The position numbers were made by a program, and so were the translations under genes. A stretch of DNA of 6,013 bases, from NCBI GenBank assembly GCA_013041835.1, contig JABDRH010000225.1, forward strand, positions 1 to 6,013. Direction: 5' to 3'. The notes below the pieces were generated by a model that worked only from the letters and a program-made list of their open reading frames with translations, did no database searches and had not been told where the DNA came from. Position 1 is the first letter of the stretch. The number at the start of each line of letters is the position of its first letter. The stretch is from Desulfatitalea sp. Lineage in GTDB: Bacteria; Desulfobacterota; Desulfobacteria; Desulfobacterales; Desulfosarcinaceae. Below, piece by piece: positions 1-5,607 of the stretch.

Positions 1-943
1 CGTCCCCCCTGGTCAATCCCTTCTCCGACACGCCCAGGATCAGTCTTTCCGCTTTAGAGACCGCCGATGTTGTTTGGGGCAACGTTTTTGCGATGGCATA
101 GAGCCCTGGCAGGAAGATTGCGGCGGCTACAAACAAAATCATAGGCACGGCCTTCCGGATTCCTATCAGGTGTTTTTGCCACACAAGCAGCATAAAAGAG
201 AGTCCCGCAACCATCAATACCATTGCCATGGTAAACGTTGAAATGAATACGCTGAGCAGACCGGCCGCCAGGCAGGTAGCGGCCACCCAACGGCATACCC
301 TTTTTAAGTGTATGATGACCAGGGCGGCCAACGGTACCGAGCAGATGGCCAATGAGGTATATACTGTATACTCCCCGACGCCACAGGGCGCCAGGGTTGC
401 GATATTTTGGGCGACACGGATGTTGCCGCCCATGGTCGTGCGGGCCACCCCGGGATCCGAAATCAACATCGGAAGGCCCAAAGCCAGGGAGCCGCACCAC
501 GAAAAAAGTATCCAAGAACGAAGTTTGACGATCCATTTGGGGCCGAGTTCGGTAAAAGCCGCGATCCAGACCAGAAAAAGGATCGAGATCAGCGGACTGT
601 TGAAATAAGTATGCCATAAACTGCCGGCGTTGAACTCTTCCTGGGCGAAACGAAAGGCCGCTTGGATAAAGAACAGAGCCCCACAGACCAAAACGCCCCA
701 GAAGCGTGAGAAGGCGCAAGTGATCGCCTCAGGATTGACAGCGAATATGGAAACGAAAGCCAGACACAATGCTGGCAACGTCGTCTTGAGTCCATGCCCC
801 ATAAATCGAATTTGAGGCGATGCAAAGGAAAGAAGGACGAGGGCCATGGCGCCGATGGCCAGGTAATGCCAGAAGGTACATTCGGCGGCAGGCTTCCGGT
901 GTATACCCTCAACGTTGGGATAGTGGTGTCCGGGAGGTATCAA
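1..943 (-). CDS. Wzy polymerase / O-antigen ligase-like membrane protein, partial (3' end outside window)
   Basis: A minus-strand frame stays open from inside the end of the flippase gene to the left edge, giving about 314 residues with no stop. The product is very hydrophobic, with about eight membrane segments, for example FWHYLAIGAMALVLLSF, LPALCLAFVSIFAV, SPLISILFLVWIAAF and AVPMILFVAAAIFLPGLY. The stretch GGNIRVAQNIATLAPCGVGE followed by a Tyr-rich loop and a long hydrophobic pair resembles the Wzy/WaaL-type polymerase or ligase fold, which joins lipid-linked repeat units at the periplasmic face. Position directly after a flippase supports this. Family members usually have 400-450 residues, so about a quarter is missing. 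The start is uncertain: no in-frame ATG precedes the first membrane segment. TTG at 943 is my working choice, an ATA overlaps the flippase stop, and the first ATG (847-845) would cut into membrane segment one. Polymerase versus ligase cannot be separated from this fragment. Confidence 0.72.
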   Translation of the reverse strand, partial: MIPPGHHYPNVEGIHRKPAAECTFWHYLAIGAMALVLLSFASPQIRFMGHGLKTTLPALCLAFVSIFAVNPEAITCAFSRFWGVLVCGALFFIQAAFRFAQEEFNAGSLWHTYFNSPLISILFLVWIAAFTELGPKWIVKLRSWILFSWCGSLALGLPMLISDPGVARTTMGGNIRVAQNIATLAPCGVGEYTVYTSLAICSVPLAALVIIHLKRVCRWVAATCLAAGLLSVFISTFTMAMVLMVAGLSFMLLVWQKHLIGIRKAVPMILFVAAAIFLPGLYAIAKTLPQTTSAVSKAERLILGVSEKGLTRGD

Positions 944-951
944 ATCGAATT

Positions 952-2247
952 CTATTGCCGTGCGCCCACCTGGCCTGGGATGGTAGGTTCGAGTCGGCCG
1001 CTGTAGTGCCGCAAGGCAATGGATAGAATTGAAATTACGGCAAAAACAAAGCGTCCGGCAATGGATCCCCAAATTACAGACAAGGGGCCGAGGCCCGATT
1101 CGTATAGTAAGAAGGAGAGCCCAACGAACATCGCAAGACCAATGATTGCGGCAATAAGTTGTGTTCCATAGGCTTCTATGATGGAAACCATGTAGACCGG
1201 CAAACTGAGCGCCACGATCAACAAGTCGAGTAGCATAATGTTGATCAGGGGAACGGCGGGCACATATTTGGGAAAAGCGATCTTGAAGACATGTGGAAAA
1301 AGAAACCATGCCGTGACAATGCAACAGATCGAAATCAGGAAATTCATTACCATTGGTCGAATAACAAGGCGAAGGCAATCTGCAATTCTTCCGGTTTGCC
1401 CATACTGGTACGCCATTTTGGGCATGTACACCTGATTGATGGCGTTGGATAGTTGCTTCATGGCGGCAACGGTCATGATACTGAACATCATCAGGCCAAC
1501 CCCTTTATCCCCTGCAAATCGGAGCATCAGCCAGATTTCGACGGTCAACCAAAAATTGTAGCGCAGAAAAGTCCCGATAAAGAGGCGCAGGCTGCGCTTG
1601 ACGAGCTGGAAGAAAGGCCTTAACGAAAAAAACCATTTGACCTGGACCGGCCTCACGAGGTGCAGATAGATACCGGAAAAAGTCGAACCGAGAACGGAGC
1701 GAAGCACAAGCCCTGCAAATGGCCATATCAGGAAGATCGGAAGAACGAAGGTCGATATGGCCGAGGAGAAGAAGGTTCCTTTTGCCAGACGTTCGAACTG
1801 CTGCCCCGATCGGTAGGTAGTGGCGAGAAACCCGACGTATAGTACTGACCAGACTGAAACGATTTGAATGGACCATGCGGCAGCCGTTCTCCATTGAGAT
1901 TGGGCCGCGGCGATAGCAGCCATCACAAGCAACCAGCAAGAAACAAAACCGCATGAAGAGAGACACCAACTCTGGCCGATGGCAACAGCCTGCCGAGCAC
2001 GCTCCGGTTCACCACGGCCGATCAAGACTAAATATTCACGCTGGATTATGGTAAAAAGCCCCAGACTCAAAAACACAGCATTAGAGGCGACTACATCGTA
2101 TTTTCGAATGAATCCCAACGTTTCGGGATCTATGAATCGCGCCTGAACAAGGGAGCCGATCACACCGAGCACGGTAGCCACCAGGTTGGCGGATGCAATC
2201 ATGCCGATAGACTTGTATACTGATTGTTTTCCTTTTAAATCTGCCAT
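952..2247 (-). CDS. Wzx-type polysaccharide flippase (MOP superfamily)
   Basis: This encodes 431 residues, a normal length for Wzx/RfbX-type translocases, which flip undecaprenyl-linked repeat units across the inner membrane. The N-terminus is typical: a short polar start, then a first membrane helix (IGMIASANLVATVLGVIGSLVQ) leading into ARFIDPETLGFIRKYD, the helix-1/loop pattern of this family. A second helix then leads into a charged loop, QREYLVLIGRGEPERAR. I count about twelve hydrophobic segments, ending near FVFAVISILSIAL with a short polar tail. The ATG at 2247-2245 is the only sensible start because it sits just before helix 1; the Shine-Dalgarno upstream is weak (GGTAA about 9 bases away). 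The Wzy/ligase-like gene follows with no gap, consistent with co-transcription. The 364-base gap to the beta-helix gene upstream leaves it unclear whether the flippase relies on read-through or its own promoter. Substrate specificity cannot be read from sequence. Confidence 0.85.
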   Translation of the reverse strand: MADLKGKQSVYKSIGMIASANLVATVLGVIGSLVQARFIDPETLGFIRKYDVVASNAVFLSLGLFTIIQREYLVLIGRGEPERARQAVAIGQSWCLSSCGFVSCWLLVMAAIAAAQSQWRTAAAWSIQIVSVWSVLYVGFLATTYRSGQQFERLAKGTFFSSAISTFVLPIFLIWPFAGLVLRSVLGSTFSGIYLHLVRPVQVKWFFSLRPFFQLVKRSLRLFIGTFLRYNFWLTVEIWLMLRFAGDKGVGLMMFSIMTVAAMKQLSNAINQVYMPKMAYQYGQTGRIADCLRLVIRPMVMNFLISICCIVTAWFLFPHVFKIAFPKYVPAVPLINIMLLDLLIVALSLPVYMVSIIEAYGTQLIAAIIGLAMFVGLSFLLYESGLGPLSVIWGSIAGRFVFAVISILSIALRHYSGRLEPTIPGQVGARQ

Positions 2248-2283
2248 ACAGACAAATTACCGGCTGAATCCGGGATAGATGCG

Positions 2284-2298
2284 AATCAATCGTTTGAT
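2284..2298 (+). promoter_or_regulatory. IHF-like site upstream of the flippase
   Basis: AATCAA-TCGT-TTG fits the IHF consensus WATCAANNNNTTR exactly. The site is also a small dyad (ATCAA/TTGAT), so the other strand matches at all but one position. It sits about 40 bases before the flippase ATG. A match of this quality is expected roughly 0.2 times per window by chance, so it is only suggestive. I see no convincing sigma-70 or sigma-54 promoter beside it. Confidence 0.25.
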
Positions 2299-2445
2299 CA
2301 CCGTTTTCAGCTTAAGAGATTGTATTATTTGAAGTAAACACGGAATCAGAGCTGATTTGGCCATGGACGACACTTGGAAGGAAGGTACCATAAAAGATAA
2401 ATCCGACCGAAGGATCGCCCCTGATCAATCTCACGGATTAATTTT

Positions 2446-2571
2446 TCACGATTTGGGGGCACCGGCCATCTTGCATCTAAAAGTCAGGGGGGTCTTGCCT
2501 GCAACTGCTTCAGGCGAAACGGCCTGAACTTTAATTCTTTCAGCGCCTACAACTTCATTCAATAATTGCAT
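2446..2571 (-). CDS. Doubtful small ORF, 41 residues, possible gene remnant
   Basis: An ATG at 2571-2569 opens 41 codons ending in TGA at 2448-2446. The peptide begins MQLLNEVVGAERIKVQAV and continues with SPEAVAGKTPLTF. An AGG six bases upstream could act as a ribosome site. It begins 11 bases past the decayed repeat copy B and lies between two same-strand genes. I do not recognise the product. The VQAVSPEAVAGKTPLTF stretch looks like beta-sandwich sequence, so it may be a scrap of a larger gene or plain chance. It fills part of the 364-base gap. Confidence 0.2.
   Translation of the reverse strand: MQLLNEVVGAERIKVQAVSPEAVAGKTPLTFRCKMAGAPKS
2509..2528. repeat. Perfect 7-bp hairpin between beta-helix and flippase genes
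   Basis: TTCAGGC and GCCTGAA flank a six-base loop. On the plus strand it is followed by CTTTAATTCTTT, a weak terminator-like tail, but no plus-strand gene precedes it. On the minus strand, where the genes run, no T-run follows, so it is a poor terminator for the beta-helix gene. It might still act as an mRNA 3'-end or processing structure. Confidence 0.35.
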
Positions 2572-2581
2572 ACCTTACCTA

Positions 2582-2666
2582 TCCAGGCCTCAAGGCCGTC
2601 TATACCCGCAGTTAGAATAATGACGATGGTATTGTCACCGGCACAATATTAACTACTTTCAGTCCT
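2582..2666 (-). repeat. Degenerate direct repeat, copy B (second copy of the beta-helix gene 3' segment)
   Basis: These 85 bases align without gaps to 2836-2920, with 17 mismatches by eye (about 80% identity, offset 254). In the frame matching copy A it encodes AGDNTIVIILTAGIDGLEAW, against AGDNTIAIIQASGIGGLEAW in the beta-helix protein. An in-frame TAA lies just before that stretch. The real gene enters this copy in a different frame and stops at 2612. It is therefore a decayed second copy of the gene's tail. It could come from a tandem duplication or from recombination with a paralogue. Confidence 0.85.
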
Positions 2667-5194
2667 CGTGGTTTCATCAAAAGTGCATGTGGTCTGATAC
2701 CAACTGACGAAAAGTCGATCTCAGCAAACCCGATGCTGAATGCTTTTGAATTTTCAGCAAGCGAAAAATCGCCTTTAGCCGGATTTATGAACATGGGATC
2801 AGAAAGCAAAGCGTTCTGATCATATCCATTCTTCTTCCAGGCCTCAAGGCCGCCTATGCCCGAAGCTTGTATAATGGCGATGGTATTGTCGCCAGCATAA
2901 TACAGATTGTTTTCAGCCCTTAAAGTATTCTCTGAGAGCTGATTGGTTGTCAACAGTTTGGAATTTGAGCGAGTGGAATACACGATATTGTTTTCAAAGA
3001 GAAGCCCGGAAGAGGCACCTTTGAAATTGGCGATAAACACGACTGCGTCATTTGCCTCGGCGAAAATATTGTTGCGGATCCGGTTGTTCTTTCCACCCTG
3101 TATAAACATGGCGCCATGGGCACTGCCGTACACAAGATTGTTTTCAACCGTATACCCGCTGGCAAAAGAGTCCAGGTAAATGCCCCATGATGAAAAGATT
3201 GCCCTTTTGCCATTATGGGAGTACCCGATCGTATCCGTGAGAATGTTGTTTCTGATGATACTGTTGCTTGAAATGATAGCATCACTCTGTGTCACTTCAA
3301 TGGCGCCGGTATCGTAGGTCTCCGTATTGGTGGTACTGATTCTGTTACAAAGAATCGCATTGAGTTGACCCGCTTGTTTCAAGGTGATACCGTACCTGGA
3401 GATATCGTGGATCTCATTGTGTTGAATCGTATTTTGACTGCATTGTCGCCCGGTGAGTGTGATGGCACCAATATTTTTGTAGACAGCGCCCAGGTTGCTG
3501 ATGTGATTATCACTTATCGTGTTCGCCCAGGAGTCCTCCAACACGATACCGCCTTCAGCCCCTTGCACAATTGTATTGCCGATAATGGAATTGTTTTTGC
3601 CACCTTCGATATACATTGCATTCTTGCCAATATTTCTAAAAGTGCAGCTTTCCACTCTGCACCCGACCGCATTGGTAAATACGATCATGGCATTTCGACA
3701 AATTTTGAAGCCAATACATTCGTCATCGCTGCTAGGATCAGAACCACTAAAAAGCAAACCTTCAATTTGAATATGGCCGATCGGTTCTTTTATGGACCCA
3801 ATGAACTCAAGCAACCGGGCATTGACAGGGGCGATTACTTCCGTAGCCGCACTAAAGGCCTTGATCGGATAATAAAAAAGCTTGCCACTGGATTTGTCCA
3901 AGAACCATTCACCTGGTGCGTCCAGAAATTCATAGCTGTTCTCTAAATGGTACCTGTCCCCGATACCGATGTCCGCTGTACATCCCTCCCCGCTGATACG
4001 AATGGATTGTTTTGATGGATCGACTTTATCCAATCGGACAATTTCGTTGTATGCCCTACAATCTCCAGAGGGAAAAATGTGTACTTCCTCTTCTGAATTA
4101 ACAGAAAAATCTTCTATGACTTGAGCATCGCCTGGATCATAACAAAAAATGTGTCTGTTTGAAGGACCGTCGAAAAGGAAAAAGCTTCCATTAAAATCTT
4201 CAAAACTCTCAGCGTGGACAAAGGCATTTTGAGTGCTGTCTTGTATGGCAGCCAAGCTGAGGTCACCAGGTCGCCATTTTGAATCGCTGCTCAGCAAAAG
4301 AGCACCCAGCCCCATGACTCCGGTAGTGTTCTTGAGAAATAACCATCGTAAACGGCGGCGGCCTGCCGTTAGGGTGGTTGATGCAGATAAGCGCCACTCG
4401 AATTTTGTTTTCCAATCTCCTGTCACAGGCAGGCCGGATAAGGGAATGGGGGCAGAACCGTCTATGGAGAGAGCCACTCTGTCATCCATGGCGCCAACCC
4501 TTTCTGCCAGTTTGTGGGCATAGTTAACCCAGACCTGATATGTTCCGGTTTTTGGAATGAGGATGTTATATTCAAACCAGTTCCCATCAGCTCCCAACAT
4601 ACCGATTTTTCTGCCGGCACTTTTTGGGCATCGCGCTGTATAGAGAAATCCAGCGCGATGTGGATCGGATGGATCGAAATTGGGATATCGCGCCCGGATC
4701 TGTCGTTGGCCGTCCACAAAGAGCTGCCGGAAAAACCAATCACCGTTTTTTACCTCTGGCAACGTCACAGATACCCATCCGTTTTTCAGATTGGTAAAGC
4801 CGGTTATGCGCCGTCCACCCACCATCATGGGCGTTTCTCCGGGATAAGCCCTATATACAATGGGGGCATCTTGTGTCCCCGAATCCTGGCGTAGAAACTG
4901 TATAGCCCTATTAACATAATAGGTGCCGCCTCGTATCCAAACAGTCACAGGCCCAATCGGGTCATTTTCACATTTTAACCCTCGGATGAGGTCTCTGGCT
5001 TTGGTAATGGATGCAACAGGGCCGTCTGAAAGGGAAGCATTGGGTGCCGCCAAGCGACCGGACCATTGATCGTTTCCTTGTGTGGATACATAGAGTTGAA
5101 TGCCTTGGGCAGCTTGCACGTCGGCAGGAAACTGGGGTATAATTAAATAGATTATAACAGCAGTGATGAATTTGGAGCTTTTGAAGATATTCAT
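2612..5194 (-). CDS. Secreted right-handed parallel beta-helix protein, likely polysaccharide-acting
   Basis: The product has 860 residues. Residues 1-29 form a signal peptide (MNIFKSSKF, hydrophobic core, likely cleavage after VQA), so it is exported. Residues 33-135 match the N-terminal cap common in pectate-lyase-like beta-helix proteins: YVSTQGNDQWSG, then VTVWIRGGTYYV and IVYRAYPGETP. Residues about 185-305 look like an inserted carbohydrate-binding beta-sandwich (ILIPKTGTYQVWVNYAH; LTAGRRRLRWLFL). Residues 421-443 carry the LDAPGEWFLDKSSGKLFYYP motif seen in GH141-like and related helix proteins. About ten coils follow (residues 475-770), rich in NN/GN turns such as GGKNNSIIGNTIV and GGKNNRIRNNIF. 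Known relatives include glycosidases, lyases, epimerases and proteins with no assigned activity; I cannot identify catalytic residues, so activity is open. I chose the ATG at 5194 because GAGGAGGG lies 4 bases upstream and the sigma-54 promoter excludes the ATG at 5248. The C-terminus is abnormal: it ends in a shifted frame inside a duplicated tail. Confidence 0.83.
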   Translation of the reverse strand: MNIFKSSKFITAVIIYLIIPQFPADVQAAQGIQLYVSTQGNDQWSGRLAAPNASLSDGPVASITKARDLIRGLKCENDPIGPVTVWIRGGTYYVNRAIQFLRQDSGTQDAPIVYRAYPGETPMMVGGRRITGFTNLKNGWVSVTLPEVKNGDWFFRQLFVDGQRQIRARYPNFDPSDPHRAGFLYTARCPKSAGRKIGMLGADGNWFEYNILIPKTGTYQVWVNYAHKLAERVGAMDDRVALSIDGSAPIPLSGLPVTGDWKTKFEWRLSASTTLTAGRRRLRWLFLKNTTGVMGLGALLLSSDSKWRPGDLSLAAIQDSTQNAFVHAESFEDFNGSFFLFDGPSNRHIFCYDPGDAQVIEDFSVNSEEEVHIFPSGDCRAYNEIVRLDKVDPSKQSIRISGEGCTADIGIGDRYHLENSYEFLDAPGEWFLDKSSGKLFYYPIKAFSAATEVIAPVNARLLEFIGSIKEPIGHIQIEGLLFSGSDPSSDDECIGFKICRNAMIVFTNAVGCRVESCTFRNIGKNAMYIEGGKNNSIIGNTIVQGAEGGIVLEDSWANTISDNHISNLGAVYKNIGAITLTGRQCSQNTIQHNEIHDISRYGITLKQAGQLNAILCNRISTTNTETYDTGAIEVTQSDAIISSNSIIRNNILTDTIGYSHNGKRAIFSSWGIYLDSFASGYTVENNLVYGSAHGAMFIQGGKNNRIRNNIFAEANDAVVFIANFKGASSGLLFENNIVYSTRSNSKLLTTNQLSENTLRAENNLYYAGDNTIAIIQASGIGGLEAWKKNGYDQNALLSDPMFINPAKGDFSLAENSKAFSIGFAEIDFSSVGIRPHALLMKPRGLKVVNIVPVTIPSSLF
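2836..2920 (-). repeat. Direct repeat, copy A, inside the beta-helix gene
   Basis: This copy lies in frame within the beta-helix gene and encodes roughly residues 759-786 (NNLYYAGDN to GGLEAW). It has no stop codon and fits the expected end of the helix domain, so it is the functional copy. Its partner is at 2582-2666. The edges are sharp on the GGCCTGGA side and fade beyond AGGGCTGAAA. Confidence 0.85.
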
Positions 5195-5198
5195 AGTG

Positions 5199-5206
5199 CC
5201 CTCCTC
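5199..5206 (-). promoter_or_regulatory. Strong Shine-Dalgarno of the beta-helix gene
   Basis: On the minus strand GAGGAGGG lies four bases before the ATG at 5194-5192. It fixes the start of the beta-helix gene at the methionine that begins a proper signal peptide, rather than at the ATG 54 bases further upstream, which has no such site. Confidence 0.8.
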
Positions 5207-5226
5207 GAAAATCATCCCAACACTTA

Positions 5227-5242
5227 TGCAATTTTCGAGCCA
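5227..5242 (-). promoter_or_regulatory. Sigma-54 (RpoN) promoter of the beta-helix gene
   Basis: The minus strand reads TGGCTCG-AAAA-TTGCA, against the known -24/-12 consensus TGGCACG-N4-TTGC(A/T). Only one position differs, and the GG and GC doublets have the required spacing. If C5228 is -12, transcription starts near 5216, giving a 22-base leader that contains the Shine-Dalgarno and ends at the ATG at 5194. The ATG at 5248 lies upstream of this promoter and cannot be used on such a transcript. Sigma-54 promoters need an ATP-driven enhancer-binding protein, so the gene should be inducible. The regulator is not in this window. Confidence 0.75.
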
Positions 5243-5412
5243 TGGCAACCTATCTATTTTTATTTCATTTTTTTACTCATGAAGGCATCACGAGCCTTAA
5301 AAAATTCACACTATCGCAGCATTTTCCTGCTTCCGTTTTCCCGTGGGTGCGAGGCAAGCAAGACAGGATGTGGGGGTGTTGGAGTCAAGCAGCATCATTT
5401 TGAGCAGCAGGT

Positions 5413-5433
5413 GGGGCCAAGACATGTGGCTCC
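5413..5433. promoter_or_regulatory. Dyad upstream of the sigma-54 promoter, possible enhancer site
   Basis: GGGGCCA and TGGCTCC form a dyad (6 of 7 positions pair) with a seven-base spacer. It lies about 200 bases upstream of the predicted sigma-54 start near 5216, within the range where enhancer-binding proteins act. No second copy was found, so binding is a guess. Confidence 0.2.
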
Positions 5434-5550
5434 TTTGAGTGACGAGTTGGATTTTATCGCCATCAAACTATAATGGCAAGTCGTCTTCTTGCAATTGCGA
5501 GAAAATCAACTGTCCATTTGAACAAATCGTTTCTATATCATTAAGGATGA

Positions 5551-5592
5551 ATCGAGCACCAACACGTCTTGGACTCAGCAGCGATGCTCGAT
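5551..5592. repeat. 8-bp perfect inverted repeat next to the transposase remnant
   Basis: ATCGAGCA at 5551-5558 pairs perfectly with TGCTCGAT at 5585-5592 across a 26-base loop. With a one-base bulge on each side it extends to TGA/TCA. It lies 16 bases beyond the transposase stop, where an insertion-sequence end or a recombination structure could be, but the matching far end is outside the window. Confidence 0.45.
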
Positions 5593-5607
5593 CAATGACT
5601 ATAACGA

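Larger units (their letters stand above)
2248..2611. other. 364-base intergenic region between beta-helix and flippase genes
   Basis: The region holds part of decayed repeat copy B (to 2582), the doubtful 41-codon ORF, the 2509-2528 hairpin, a small dyad AATCAG-AG-CTGATT at 2344-2357 and the IHF-like site. On the minus strand a TACAAT at 2324-2319 could be a -10 element, but no acceptable -35 lies at 16-18 bases. I see no RNA gene. Confidence 0.5.
5249..5607. other. Gene-free region upstream of the beta-helix gene
   Basis: I see no convincing gene. Bases 5250-5280 are A/T-rich next to the sigma-54 promoter. Weak sigma-70-like pairs occur on both strands near 5470: minus TTGCAA (5494-5489) with TATAGT (5472-5467) at 16 bases, and plus TTGGAT with TATAAT (5469-5474) at 16 bases. 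Short frames here, including a plus-strand one at 5279-5473 and a 22-codon minus one starting near 5463, have no recognisable product. The part next to 5608 may be the non-coding end of the broken insertion sequence. Confidence 0.5.

Noticed and set aside
54..719. Minus-strand 221-codon frame in the Wzy/ligase-like region
   Set aside because: It is rich in Arg, Gly and Pro with no membrane pattern, and overlaps the hydrophobic frame that continues through the whole region; it is a shadow.
2363..2527. Plus-strand 54-codon frame (MDDTWKEGTIKDKS...) in the intergenic gap
   Set aside because: It has no clear ribosome site, no recognisable product, runs against all the neighbouring genes and overlaps the hairpin and the small minus-strand frame.
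2583..2595. GGCCT-CA-AGGCC palindrome near the end of the beta-helix gene as a terminator
   Set aside because: The stem is five pairs with a two-base loop and no T-run. The same palindrome occurs in repeat copy A inside the gene, so it is coding sequence (GLEAW).
3365..3946. Plus-strand 193-codon frame opposite the beta-helix gene
   Set aside because: It is antisense to well-supported beta-helix coils and has no recognisable motif or ribosome site.
5195..5248. Longer version of the beta-helix protein starting at the ATG at 5248 (MPWLENCISVG...)
   Set aside because: It has no ribosome site, it puts 18 residues before a good signal peptide, and it lies upstream of the sigma-54 promoter start near 5216.
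5279..5473. Plus-strand 64-codon frame upstream of the beta-helix gene
   Set aside because: No family resemblance, no ribosome site, and a composition rich in Cys, Gly and His that looks like non-coding DNA.
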